Shown here: piece after piece, positions 53,222 to 62,743 of the stretch
How the letters are laid out: every line of letters begins with the position of its first letter
Numbering within the stretch: position 1 is the stretch's first letter
NCBI RefSeq assembly: GCF_031456295.1
Contig: NZ_JAVDUJ010000001.1
Coordinates: 1,178,001-1,242,000 of the forward strand
Direction: 5' to 3'
Origin: Arcanobacterium_A hippocoleae
GTDB lineage: Bacteria > Actinomycetota > Actinomycetes > Actinomycetales > Actinomycetaceae
DNA length: 64,000 bases
The notes under the pieces: generated by a model
Told to the model about the DNA's origin: nothing
Database searches by the model: none
Seen by the model: the letters and a program-made list of their open reading frames with translations, nothing else
Program-made: the position numbers and the translations under genes

Positions 53222-55378
53222 TTATTCAGCTGCATCCAGATGCTTCACACGGCGTGAAATTTCTACATGCCGCCCATGCACCATCGGGCGTTTTTGCGGA
53301 TTACCCAAATACCCACAAGTACGCTTCACCACATCGCAAGTTGCCGGATCCTCATTACCGCAATCGGGGCAGATAAACCCTTCTGCCGTCGGCTCAAATT
53401 CGCCATCAAAACCACACTTATAACAGTGATCGATTGGCGTATTCGTACCCAGATAAGCCACTTTATCGTACGCATAATCCCATACTGCTTCGAGTGCCGC
53501 CTGATTATGCGTCAATTTTGGATATTCACAATAATGAATAAACCCGCCCTTCGTGTATTGCGCATACGGAGCCTCAAAATCAATCTTTTCAAAAGGAGTA
53601 ATCTTTTTCCGCACATCATAATGGAAAGAATTTGTATAGTAATCCTTATCCGTAACATCCGGAATCAAACCAAATTTCGCTTGATCAAGACGGCAGAAAC
53701 GGTCAGTTAATGATTCACTTGGAGTGGAATAAATCGAGAACCAATACGGATATTCTGCTTTCCACGCTTCGGCATATTCGTTGAGTTTACGTAAAATATC
53801 GAGCGTGAATTCCTTTGCTTCCGGATCCGTCTCCCAATCTGGACCATAAAAACTGGTCGCAGCTTCATAGAGCCCAAGGTACCCAATCGAAACTGTCGAA
53901 CGATGCTGACGGAAGAACTGCAGCACATCGGTTTCACCTTCCGCTGCACGGATCCCAAATGCTCCATGCTTATAAAGGATCGGCGCATTTTCCGGGGTCG
54001 CATCTTCGCACCTCTGAGCACGGAAGAGCAAGGCTTCCTTCACGATCTCCATGCGTTCAGCAAAAATCTTCCAAAACTTTTCTTTCTCCCCATGCGCTTC
54101 GATTGCGATCCGCGGAATATTTAACGTAACTACACCAAGATTATTCCGCCCCGCATTTACCGCTTCACCAGTTTGTGGATCAACCCATTTTGGCAGGAAC
54201 GAACGGCAACCCATCGGCGCTTTATAATCCCCTTCAAGCTCTACAATCCGTCGGTACGAAAGCACATCTGGGTACATCCGCTTTGTTGAGCATTCAAGCG
54301 CAAGCTGTTTAAGATCATAGTTTGGATCTTCCGGACGCAAATTCACACCATCGCGCAAACCAAATACAAGTTTCGGGAAAATTGCTGTGTGCCGATCCTT
54401 CCCGATCCCGCGAATCCGTACACGTAAAATTGCAGACTGGATTTCCCGTTCAAATTCCGAAGTACCAAGACCAAAGCCGAGAGTTACAAACGGAGTCTGC
54501 CCATTCGAGGAATACAAGGTATTGATTTCATATTCGAGCGATTGCATCGCATCGTAAATATCTTTCCGTGTCTTTTCCCAGCAGTACTCTTCCTGCAGTT
54601 CAGGCGCCACCCATTTTTCTGCATCCCGCAGATGCTTGCGGAAATTCAGCTCAGCATACGGCGCGAGCACTTCGTCTGTGCGATCTACCGAGCAGCCACC
54701 GTACTGTGAAGAAGCCACATTCGCGATAATTTGGGCAATCTGCGCCGTGGCAGTATTAATCGACTTCGGCGATTCAACACGCGCATTTCCGATTTGGAAT
54801 CCGTCTTTCAGCATTCCTGCAACATCAATCAGGCAGCAGTTCGTCATTGCTTGAAACGGACTATAGTCTAGATCGTGGAAGTGAATCTCGCCTTTGATAT
54901 GCGCATTCGCTACAGAACGCGGCAACATTGAACGCAATGCATAAGCCTTCGCCACAGAACCGGCAGTAAGATCACGTTGCGTATTGAATACTTTGGAATC
55001 CTTATTCGCATTTTCGTTTACCACAGTTTTATCACGCTGCAGCAGACGACCCACAGAATAGGTAACATCCGTAGCTTGCTCACGCATCAAATCACGCTCA
55101 TGGCGATACTCAATATATGCACGTGCCACATTCGGATATTTTGTAGCCATCAAATAGTTCTCGATCTCCGTCTCGATCTCCGGGATTGAAAGATCGCGAG
55201 CAGGAAGCTTTTCAATGACGGCATGCACTGCCTGCATCACAAATGGATGATCTTCGATGCCGTTCGCGTTCAGCGCAAGATAAATTGCACGGTAGATTTT
55301 CGAGGCGTCAAAATGAACTTTTCGCCCGTCACGCTTCTCTACGCAAATATCCTGAGAAACAATATTATCCAACAACAT
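53222..55378 (-). CDS. nrdD: Anaerobic (class III) ribonucleoside-triphosphate reductase
   Basis: Makes dNTPs without oxygen. 718 residues, start with AAGGAGCC upstream. N-terminal ATP cone (VEKRDGRKVHFDASKIYRAI). Central barrel with NNLGVVTLNIPRIA. C-terminal zinc site CYKCGF...CPDCG and glycyl radical site RTCGYLGNP (Gly in RxxGY). All essential parts are present. Operon with nrdG; the upstream region has a NrdR-box-like palindrome. Confidence 0.96.
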   Translation of the reverse strand: MLLDNIVSQDICVEKRDGRKVHFDASKIYRAIYLALNANGIEDHPFVMQAVHAVIEKLPARDLSIPEIETEIENYLMATKYPNVARAYIEYRHERDLMREQATDVTYSVGRLLQRDKTVVNENANKDSKVFNTQRDLTAGSVAKAYALRSMLPRSVANAHIKGEIHFHDLDYSPFQAMTNCCLIDVAGMLKDGFQIGNARVESPKSINTATAQIAQIIANVASSQYGGCSVDRTDEVLAPYAELNFRKHLRDAEKWVAPELQEEYCWEKTRKDIYDAMQSLEYEINTLYSSNGQTPFVTLGFGLGTSEFEREIQSAILRVRIRGIGKDRHTAIFPKLVFGLRDGVNLRPEDPNYDLKQLALECSTKRMYPDVLSYRRIVELEGDYKAPMGCRSFLPKWVDPQTGEAVNAGRNNLGVVTLNIPRIAIEAHGEKEKFWKIFAERMEIVKEALLFRAQRCEDATPENAPILYKHGAFGIRAAEGETDVLQFFRQHRSTVSIGYLGLYEAATSFYGPDWETDPEAKEFTLDILRKLNEYAEAWKAEYPYWFSIYSTPSESLTDRFCRLDQAKFGLIPDVTDKDYYTNSFHYDVRKKITPFEKIDFEAPYAQYTKGGFIHYCEYPKLTHNQAALEAVWDYAYDKVAYLGTNTPIDHCYKCGFDGEFEPTAEGFICPDCGNEDPATCDVVKRTCGYLGNPQKRPMVHGRHVEISRRVKHLDAAE

Positions 55379-55735
55379 CTTGTGGCTCCTTAGTTTTGAA
55401 ACAACTAGATATAGAGTTTAGAGCTTCCTTAAGCATTATTTCCAATCGACACACGCAAAGATTTCACAGATTCCGAAAATCACATTTTTGCCCTCCCATC
55501 TTCCAATATCAAACACCGAAACCCGGAAAAAGATCGCTCATGCAAACGATGCAGCACCGATCACGTTCTCAAGATCACTCACGGAAAAATGCTGATAAAA
55601 ATCAAACTTGTGAAACATAAAAAATAAACATCCCTAAAATCATGCCAGCTGCTACTCACGCATTAAGATAGACACAGGAAAATAGCCCGGTGCCGGCAGA
55701 TCGGCAAATTCCAGGAATGATTTGGAGAGATATTA
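55379..55735. other. Divergent nrdD-hrpA intergenic region
   Basis: 357 bp, AT-rich, containing the NrdR-like box listed separately and the two divergent promoters, which I could not place with confidence. No gene seen. The hrpA start is preceded by GGAGAG. Confidence 0.4.
55402..55417. promoter_or_regulatory. NrdR-box-like site upstream of nrdD
   Basis: CAACTAGATATAGAGT matches 12 of 16 positions of a consensus NrdR box (ACACTATATATAGTGT) and has its A/T-rich dyad. It lies 24 nt upstream of the nrdD start. Functional boxes usually occur in pairs about 31 bp apart; I see no clear second one. Confidence 0.5.
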
Positions 55736-58700
55736 GTGACGGAGAATCAGCATAGCAACCCGCACAATAAAAGCCGACGGCAGAAAAATCGCCGTCAGCC
55801 ACGAAATAGCTACAAACCATTCACCCCGGCAGAATTAGCAGCCCGCAAGGCCAGTCTGCCGCACATCAACTACCCTGCCGAGCTACCCGTAAGCGCACAG
55901 CGTGAAAATATCGCACAAGCCATCCGCACACATCAAGTAGTCATCCTCGCCGGTGAAACAGGCTCAGGCAAAACTACTCAACTGCCAAAAATCTGCCTAG
56001 AGATTGGGCGTGGGATAAACGGCATGATCGGGCACACCCAACCCCGCCGCATCGCAGCCCGCTCCGTCGCCGAAAGAATCTCCAAAGAGCTTGGGATCAA
56101 TCTCGGAGGCACAATCGGCTATCAGGTGCGTTTTACCGAAATTGTCTCCCGCGATACGCTCGTCAAACTCATGACGGACGGGATCCTACTCGCTGAAATC
56201 CAAGCTGATCCGCTACTCCAAAAATACGACACCATCATTATCGACGAAGCCCACGAGCGCTCACTGAACATCGATTTTCTTCTCGGCTATTTGGCGCAAC
56301 TCCTCCCAAGCCGGCCAGATCTAAAATTAATTATCACTTCAGCCACCATTGACTCCCAACGTTTCGCAGCACATTTTGCGAAATACACACAGTCAGCATC
56401 CCAGAATGTGCCAATAATTGAAGTCTCCGGCCGCACGTATCCGGTAGAGATCCGCTACCGTCCGCTTGACGGCAGCTGCAAACAGGGCACACTTTCGCCC
56501 TTCACTCCTGCAACCCCTGCAAAGATCAACACGCCCAATCACGAAACAGACTTTGCCGCAAGCGAATATCTCGATGCTGAACCGCAAGATCAAATCTCAG
56601 GAATCCTCAACGCAGCATCGGAACTCATGCAAGAAGGTGCCGGAGATATTCTCGTCTTCCTCTCCGGCGAAGGCGAAATCCGCGAAACACAAAAAGCTTT
56701 TCACGACGAATTAGGCTCGCGATATATCGCACCTGGCGGAAGCTCAAAGATTCCTGGCGCAGTGGAAGTATTACCACTTTTCGCACGCCTTTCCGCAGGC
56801 GAACAACACCGGATCTTTGAGCCGCACAATCATCGGCGGATCATCCTATCTACCAATATCGCTGAAACTTCACTCACAGTACCAGGGATTCGTTACGTGA
56901 TCGACCCTGGCACAGCACGCATCTCTCGTTATTCAAACAAAACTAAAGTGCAGCGCCTGCCAATTGAGCCAATTTCACAAGCGTCTGCAAATCAACGCTC
57001 CGGCCGTTGCGGGCGCATTGCTGACGGGATCGCGATCCGGCTCTATTCTGCTGACGATTTTGCCAGCCGCCCAGAATTTACTGAACCGGAAATCCAGCGC
57101 ACTTCATTGGCAGCCGTAATCCTCCAAATGGCAGCATTAAATCTCGGCACAGTAGCAGATTTCCCATTCATTGACCCGCCAGATTTACGTGCCGTGCGCG
57201 CCGGGGCGCAGCTCCTTGAAGAAATCGGAGCATTGGAAATTGGGGTACGGCAACCAAAACTCACAAAGATTGGTCGCAAACTTGCGCGCCTCCCAATCGA
57301 TCCGAGATTAGGCCGAATGCTGCTGGCAGCAAATGAAAACGGCTGCGCTGCAGAAGTGCTGATACTTGTGGCAGCGATGAGTGTCCAAGATGTACGCGAG
57401 CGCCCGCTTGAATTTAAAACACAGGCAGACCAGCTCCACGCCCGCTTCACCGAAGCAAGTTCTGATTTTCTCGCCTACCTGAATCTTTGGCGTTATCTGC
57501 GCACACAGCAGCGCGAACTTTCCGGATCGGGATTCCGGAAAATGTGTCGGGCAGAATATTTACATTGGCTTCGTTTCCGTGAATGGGAAGATGTAGTGCT
57601 CCAGCTTCGGCAGCTTGCGAAACCGCTTGGGATTACATTGAACGAGATTTCCATCCCTGACCAGCAGCAACTACAGGAGGCTGCACGGGCACTCGCCGAT
57701 GAGGGCAAAGATTCGACGCACCACCGCGATATAGTTACTGCCGTCAAAACACTTGCAAATTCTGCTGACGTACCCGCTGCTGAAGCGATCCATCAGTCAC
57801 TGCTTGTTGGGATGCTTTCAAATCTTGGCAATTGGGATGAACGTAAGCGTGATTATGCTGGTGCTCGCGGCACGCATTTCGTGATTTGGCCTGGTTCTGG
57901 TTTATATCGGCGCACTCCCGCGTGGGTAATGGCGGCCGAGCTTGTCGAAACTTCCCGGCTCTTTGCCCGCACTGTCGCGCGGATAGATTCGGATTGGATT
58001 GAAAAAGTTGCCGGGCATCTGATCAAACATCAATACTCAGAACCCTACTGGTCTACGCGCAACGGTGCTGCAATGGCGCACGAAAAAATCACGCTTTATG
58101 GGATGACGATAGTTGCCGACCGGCCAGTATTGCTTTCAAAAGTTGGCACACCAGATGCACGCGAATTGGCACGTGAACTTTTCATCCGGCATGGTCTTGT
58201 TGAAAACCAGTGGCGTGCACACCATAAGTTCATGAAGCATAATCTGCGCGAGCTTGCACAAGCTCAGGAAGTTGCAACTCGACTGCGGCAATATGGGCTA
58301 GTAGCCGACGAAAATGCCCAATTTACCTTCTTTGATGAGCGAATCCCTGAAGATATCGTCTCTGGAAGGCATTTTGATACGTGGTGGAAAAAAGAGCTGC
58401 GCCGGCAGCCAGATTTACTCAATTTCACGCAGGATTTCCTCCTTGGCACGACTGCTTATCATGCTGAAGATTTTCCACAAATATGGCGGCAGGGCGAAAT
58501 CGAATTGCCACTCAAATATGGTTTCGAGCCAGGTGCTTATGCTGACGGGTTGCGGATCGAAGTGCCCATTACGGTATTGCCACAACTGCAGGATCTTGGA
58601 TTCGATTGGCTTGTGCCGGGGATGTTGCCTGAGCTGGTGCAGGCAACGATCCGTGCCCTGCCAAAGTCGATCCGCCGGAATCTCGTACCTGCCCCCGATG

Positions 58701-60181
58701 TCGCGCGCGAAATTTTGCAGATTCTCCCGTCATGGCATGAAGCCACTGGAAATCTGGGAAAGCGTGCGGATACTTCAAATCAAAATGCTACAAATACAGA
58801 TGAGGCTGCGCCGGATTTCAAAAATAACGAGAACTCTCCGCGGCTGCAAAGCTTTTCAGAAGCTTTCACCGATGCTGTGAAAATATTGCGGAATATCGAG
58901 ATTCCTCCTGAAACCTGGAATACCTTGACGCTTCCAGCGCATCTGGAAATAAAATTTATCGTACGTTCTGAACGGGGAGCAGTGCTTGATGAAGGGCACT
59001 CACTGACGAAACTCCAACGTGATCTTGCACCACAAACACACAATGCTGTGGAAAGTGTAGTAAAAGGAGCCGTCGCGCAAGCTTTAGACGCCGCCCGGGC
59101 ACAAATAATCGTCGGTGGGGCAGCTCGGCAAACACAGCAGAATATGCATCCAAACGGTCAAATGACAGCAGCGCATGCACAGAAAATAACTGCGAACGGA
59201 ACTACTGCAAAAGCAGATGCAGCAGATTTAACCGCAGATTTTGAAGATTTGCAGACCTGGCCCAAGCTGCGCGATGGAAAATTGCCGGAACTGGTTGAAA
59301 CTGTTGGCGCAAACGGAACTGTGGTCCGCGGTTATCCTGCGCTAAGCGAAGTCCCGAACACAGGCACCACGCAGCAAGGAGCGAATCCCAGCAAGGTGAG
59401 CGTCTCCTTGCGCGTGCTGGCTGATCCTGCCTTGCAAGTACGAGATCACAAGCAAGGTATCATCCGGCTCTTGGCAAATGAACTGCTGCTTCCTGAAGGC
59501 AGAATCACTTCACGCTGGAACAGTACAGAATCACTTTTACTCGCCGGATCCCCATATCCGAATACTGCTACTTTTGTGCAGGATTTACATCTTGCCGCTG
59601 TGCGAAATATTGGAACGAAGTGGGCAAAACAGCATAAATGCCCGCTCGGACGGCTCCGCAGCGAAGCAGAGTATCGTGCTTTGCATAAATTCCTGAAAGA
59701 CCGGATCGAAGATGAAATTTATCGTCTCGCACAAATTTGTACTCGTATTTTCACCGCATGGAGTGAAGTGCAAGGTTCATACACCACTCCGGCAGCAAAA
59801 TCTCCAGCGATGATCAACACGATCGAAGATGTGCGCACCCAGATCAGCGGATTGATTTATGACGGCTTTGTTGCAAATACGCCGGATGCAGCCTTGCTTG
59901 ATTTGATTCGTTATTTGAACGGGGCGAAGTATCGGATCGAGAAGGCACCAGAAAATCTTGCCGGCGATGATGGAAATGCGGAAATTATTGCCGAAGTGGA
60001 AGATTTACTTACAGCGGAGAAAGAAGCTTTCAGCAGCGAAAAATACGATCCCGTTCGCGCTTCCACATTGGAGCAGGCAAAATGGATGCTCCAAGAACTG
60101 CGGGTATCTCTTTTTGCACAGCCGCTAGGTACGAAAATGAAAGTTTCTCCGCAGCGAATCCAAAAACTTCTCTCTTCTTGA
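55736..60181 (+). CDS. hrpA: ATP-dependent RNA helicase HrpA
   Basis: DEAH-box helicase of 1481 residues, longer than the usual 1300 or so. GTG start with GGAGAG upstream. Walker A GETGSGKTTQLPK (about residues 73-85), motif II DEAHERS, SAT motif ITSATID, STNIAETSLTVPG and QRSGRCGR (motif VI). The C-terminal half is the HrpA-specific region with DUF3418. A low-complexity Gln/Ala/Asn segment around residues 1120-1170 adds length. Proposed roles are mRNA processing and rescue of stalled ribosomes. Confidence 0.95.
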   Translation: MTENQHSNPHNKSRRQKNRRQPRNSYKPFTPAELAARKASLPHINYPAELPVSAQRENIAQAIRTHQVVILAGETGSGKTTQLPKICLEIGRGINGMIGHTQPRRIAARSVAERISKELGINLGGTIGYQVRFTEIVSRDTLVKLMTDGILLAEIQADPLLQKYDTIIIDEAHERSLNIDFLLGYLAQLLPSRPDLKLIITSATIDSQRFAAHFAKYTQSASQNVPIIEVSGRTYPVEIRYRPLDGSCKQGTLSPFTPATPAKINTPNHETDFAASEYLDAEPQDQISGILNAASELMQEGAGDILVFLSGEGEIRETQKAFHDELGSRYIAPGGSSKIPGAVEVLPLFARLSAGEQHRIFEPHNHRRIILSTNIAETSLTVPGIRYVIDPGTARISRYSNKTKVQRLPIEPISQASANQRSGRCGRIADGIAIRLYSADDFASRPEFTEPEIQRTSLAAVILQMAALNLGTVADFPFIDPPDLRAVRAGAQLLEEIGALEIGVRQPKLTKIGRKLARLPIDPRLGRMLLAANENGCAAEVLILVAAMSVQDVRERPLEFKTQADQLHARFTEASSDFLAYLNLWRYLRTQQRELSGSGFRKMCRAEYLHWLRFREWEDVVLQLRQLAKPLGITLNEISIPDQQQLQEAARALADEGKDSTHHRDIVTAVKTLANSADVPAAEAIHQSLLVGMLSNLGNWDERKRDYAGARGTHFVIWPGSGLYRRTPAWVMAAELVETSRLFARTVARIDSDWIEKVAGHLIKHQYSEPYWSTRNGAAMAHEKITLYGMTIVADRPVLLSKVGTPDARELARELFIRHGLVENQWRAHHKFMKHNLRELAQAQEVATRLRQYGLVADENAQFTFFDERIPEDIVSGRHFDTWWKKELRRQPDLLNFTQDFLLGTTAYHAEDFPQIWRQGEIELPLKYGFEPGAYADGLRIEVPITVLPQLQDLGFDWLVPGMLPELVQATIRALPKSIRRNLVPAPDVAREILQILPSWHEATGNLGKRADTSNQNATNTDEAAPDFKNNENSPRLQSFSEAFTDAVKILRNIEIPPETWNTLTLPAHLEIKFIVRSERGAVLDEGHSLTKLQRDLAPQTHNAVESVVKGAVAQALDAARAQIIVGGAARQTQQNMHPNGQMTAAHAQKITANGTTAKADAADLTADFEDLQTWPKLRDGKLPELVETVGANGTVVRGYPALSEVPNTGTTQQGANPSKVSVSLRVLADPALQVRDHKQGIIRLLANELLLPEGRITSRWNSTESLLLAGSPYPNTATFVQDLHLAAVRNIGTKWAKQHKCPLGRLRSEAEYRALHKFLKDRIEDEIYRLAQICTRIFTAWSEVQGSYTTPAAKSPAMINTIEDVRTQISGLIYDGFVANTPDAALLDLIRYLNGAKYRIEKAPENLAGDDGNAEIIAEVEDLLTAEKEAFSSEKYDPVRASTLEQAKWMLQELRVSLFAQPLGTKMKVSPQRIQKLLSS

Positions 60182-60423
60182 TCACGCGGACTACGATATA
60201 GCGGACGCGGGCAGCCGAAATCAGCATATTGAAACAATGTTTTCCACGTAACAGTCAAAGTAGCTGATTGTAGTTTATTTCAACGCAGTGTGATCGCTAG
60301 ACTCGTAATCGAAGAAAAGGAAGCGGAAGCGGAAGGAAGCTTCCCCCCCCGGCACGAATTGGTGATACGTGATAAATCTCCGATTAGTGATATCTTTCAA
60401 CAAAGAAAATCGAAAACTCGTTT
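60182..60423. other. Gap before the sprT-like gene with a C8 tract
   Basis: 242 bp without a gene. It contains a GGAAGC-rich purine tract, a palindrome GGAAGCTTCC and then a run of eight C (60343-60350), about 74 nt before the sprT-like start. Such a homopolymer could vary in length by slippage. Confidence 0.5.
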
Positions 60424-60909
60424 ATGGATCTGATATCAGCCGCTGAACTGGCTTGGGAATTATTAGCAGAGTATCAATTGCACGATTGGAGCTTCGGCTT
60501 TGATCGTGCACGCCGTCGTGCCGGAGCTACAAATTTTAGCAAACGAAAAATTACCCTCTCGCGCGAGCTCACAACGGCGTATTCAGAAACCCAAGTCAGA
60601 GAGATCATCCTGCATGAAATCGCGCACGCACTCGTCGGCGCAGCGCATGGGCATAATCAAATTTGGCGTGCAAAATGCATCGAAATTGGCGCAAAACCGA
60701 TCGCTTACCTCCGTGAAGATGCCACAAATGAAATCCATAATGCTGCTCGCCCGAAACCATTATGGATTGGCACCTGCCCTGCAAAGCACAAAATTGACCG
60801 CTATCGCCGTCCGCGCACTCCGCAGTCTTGCGCCAGATGCTCCCGGACTTTTTCTCCCAAACATCTAATTTCATGGCGCAATACTCGTACCGGCGAGGTG
60901 ATTTCGTAA
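60424..60909 (+). CDS. SprT-like zinc metalloprotease-family protein
   Basis: 161 residues. SprT-like metal motif HEIAH (His64, Glu65, His68) followed by a further histidine in GAAHGHNQIW (His75). C-terminal zinc ribbon with CPAKH and CARCSRTF. The layout matches the bacterial SprT-like domain related to the DNA-protein crosslink protease SPRTN. Whether it is proteolytic in bacteria is not established. It stands between hrpA and the tyrosine phosphatase. Confidence 0.88.
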   Translation: MDLISAAELAWELLAEYQLHDWSFGFDRARRRAGATNFSKRKITLSRELTTAYSETQVREIILHEIAHALVGAAHGHNQIWRAKCIEIGAKPIAYLREDATNEIHNAARPKPLWIGTCPAKHKIDRYRRPRTPQSCARCSRTFSPKHLISWRNTRTGEVIS

Positions 60910-60949
60910 ATGCCAGCGCAATCCGATGATCCTGGGAAGTTTCGCGATT

Positions 60950-61537
60950 TTATTGAGTATCTCGCTGTTTAGAGTTTATAAATTCGCAAATCCCTTCAGC
61001 ACCGCGCTCAATTATGGCGAGCGTGTCATAGAATCCTGCTTGCCCGCCGTACCAGGGATCAGGAACATCATATGCACCGTCAGAAACTGTGAAATCCGCA
61101 TATCGTGAGCGTTTTTGGTTTTGCTCGCTGGGGCTAGAAAGTATTCCGCCTGCACCGAATACGCCGTGTACAGCATATTCGCAAGTGCCATCAAATTCGC
61201 GCCAGAGATGCAGTTTCGTTAAATCTGTGAGCATCATTGTACGTAGTCTGCGCGCGTGCCCGGCTGTCATTGCCAGAATTAAATCAAATTCTTGCAGTTC
61301 TTTTCGGGTCACTTGATGTGCGCGATGGTTTGGGACACAATATCCAGCTTCTCGTAATACTCGCGCCGCACGTGTATCAATTTGGTTTCCTTGCTCTTCA
61401 GCCGAGACGGCTGCGGAAGCTACTGCTACATCAGTAATTTTTGCTTGTGAAAGTTTCTCCCGCAGCACGATTTCACCCATTGGTGAACGGCAGATATTTC
61501 CAGTGCAGACTATAAGTATGCGATAAGGCATACTCAT
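60950..61537 (-). CDS. Low-molecular-weight protein tyrosine phosphatase
   Basis: About 195 residues from the ATG at 61537 (MSMPYRILIVC); a start two codons later is also possible, and longer upstream starts would overlap nrdF. P-loop CTGNICRSP (Cys11, Arg17) and the general acid in DVPDPWYGG are intact. It begins 4 nt after the nrdF stop and should be on the nrdEF transcript. It may counter a tyrosine kinase of capsule control, as in relatives, or act as an arsenate-reductase-like enzyme. Confidence 0.92.
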   Translation of the reverse strand: MSMPYRILIVCTGNICRSPMGEIVLREKLSQAKITDVAVASAAVSAEEQGNQIDTRAARVLREAGYCVPNHRAHQVTRKELQEFDLILAMTAGHARRLRTMMLTDLTKLHLWREFDGTCEYAVHGVFGAGGILSSPSEQNQKRSRYADFTVSDGAYDVPDPWYGGQAGFYDTLAIIERGAEGICEFINSKQRDTQ

Positions 61538-61541
61538 AATT

Positions 61542-62519
61542 TTAGAAATCCCAATCATCGTCTTCAGTTGCTTCAGCAGTGCCAATCACATACGAAGAAC
61601 CTGAACCGGAGAAGAAATCATGATTTTCATCAGCATTCGGGGATAGTGCAGCGAGAATTGCCGGGTTCACTGCCGTCTGATCTGATGGGAAAAGTGCCTC
61701 GTATCCGAGATTCATTAAGGCTTTGTTTGCATTGTAACGCAAGAACATCTTGACATCTTCGGTCAGGCCCATTTCGTCATATAAAGATTCTGTGTAGCCT
61801 TCTTCGTTTTCGTATAAATCGTAGAGTAAATCGAAAGTGTAGTCTTTTAATTCCTGCTGGCGTTCTGGCGATGCTTTTTTCACTGCCTGCTGGTATTTGT
61901 AGCCAATATAGTAGCCATGTACTGCTTCGTCGCGGATGATCAGGCGAATCAAATCGGCTGTGTTTGTGAGTTTTGCGTGTGCAGACCAATACATTGGAGC
62001 ATAAAATCCGGAATAGAAGAGGAATGATTCGAGCATTGTAGATGCTACTTTTCGCTTTTCGGGATCATCTCCGCGGTAGTAGCTGAGCACGATTTCAGCC
62101 TTCTTCTGCAGGTATTCATTTTCTTCTGACCAGCGGAATGTTTCCTCGATTTCTTCACTTGAGATCAGTGTGGAGAATATTGAGGAATATGATTTCGCGT
62201 GCACTGATTCCATGAATGCAATATTCGTATACACTGCTTCTTCATGCGGGGTGATGGCATCAGGAATCAGTGATACTGCTCCGACGGTGCCTTGAATCGT
62301 ATCGAGAAGCGTCAAGCCGGTAAAGACGCGGGTGGTCATGAGCTGTTCGTGTGGCTTAAGCGTATTCCACGATTGGATATCGTTTGAGAGTGGGATCTTC
62401 TCTGGTAGCCAGAAATTACCCGTCAGGCGCTCCCAGACTTCCTGATCTTTTTCGTCCTCAATTTTGTTCCAGTTGATTGCCTGCACTGCAGAAACCAGCT
62501 TAATTTTTTCGCCTGCCAT
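61542..62519 (-). CDS. nrdF: Ribonucleoside-diphosphate reductase beta subunit (class Ib)
   Basis: Houses the di-metal tyrosyl radical cofactor. 325 residues with a strong RBS (AAGGAGG). Metal ligands lie in EAVYTNIAFMESVHAKSYSSIF (E..H) and DEAVHGYYIGYK (E..H). C-terminal tail EATEDDDWDF is the usual NrdE-binding end. In class Ib the cofactor is normally Mn2 or Fe2. Downstream of nrdE by 224 bp. Confidence 0.96.
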   Translation of the reverse strand: MAGEKIKLVSAVQAINWNKIEDEKDQEVWERLTGNFWLPEKIPLSNDIQSWNTLKPHEQLMTTRVFTGLTLLDTIQGTVGAVSLIPDAITPHEEAVYTNIAFMESVHAKSYSSIFSTLISSEEIEETFRWSEENEYLQKKAEIVLSYYRGDDPEKRKVASTMLESFLFYSGFYAPMYWSAHAKLTNTADLIRLIIRDEAVHGYYIGYKYQQAVKKASPERQQELKDYTFDLLYDLYENEEGYTESLYDEMGLTEDVKMFLRYNANKALMNLGYEALFPSDQTAVNPAILAALSPNADENHDFFSGSGSSYVIGTAEATEDDDWDF

Positions 62520-62580
62520 AGCGCCTCCTTGATCCTGAGAGCAATTTCGTAAAATTTATGATCTGTTAATTCTTTGACGG

Positions 62581-62607
62581 ATTTCCAGGCTGATGTAGCC
62601 TGGAAAT
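62581..62607. repeat. Hairpin between nrdE and nrdF
   Basis: ATTTCCAGGCT and its complement AGCCTGGAAAT form a perfect 11-bp stem with a 5-nt loop (62581-62591, 62597-62607). On the nrd sense (minus) strand no T run follows, so it is probably not a terminator but could process or stabilise the transcript. Confidence 0.6.
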
Positions 62608-62743
62608 TTTCCGCTTATTTTCCCGCAGGTAATTATCATCCGAATTATTGCTGCCACTGTTTATTCTGCAGTGTTTTGCTGAACGCCAATTTGCTCAATG
62701 TGAAAAACATCTGCAAATCTCAATTTACCTGCTTTTGTCTGCA

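Noticed and set aside
62581..62607. Terminator between nrdE and nrdF
   Set aside because: The stem is perfect, but no T run follows on the nrd strand; the T-rich side is on the opposite strand where no gene ends.
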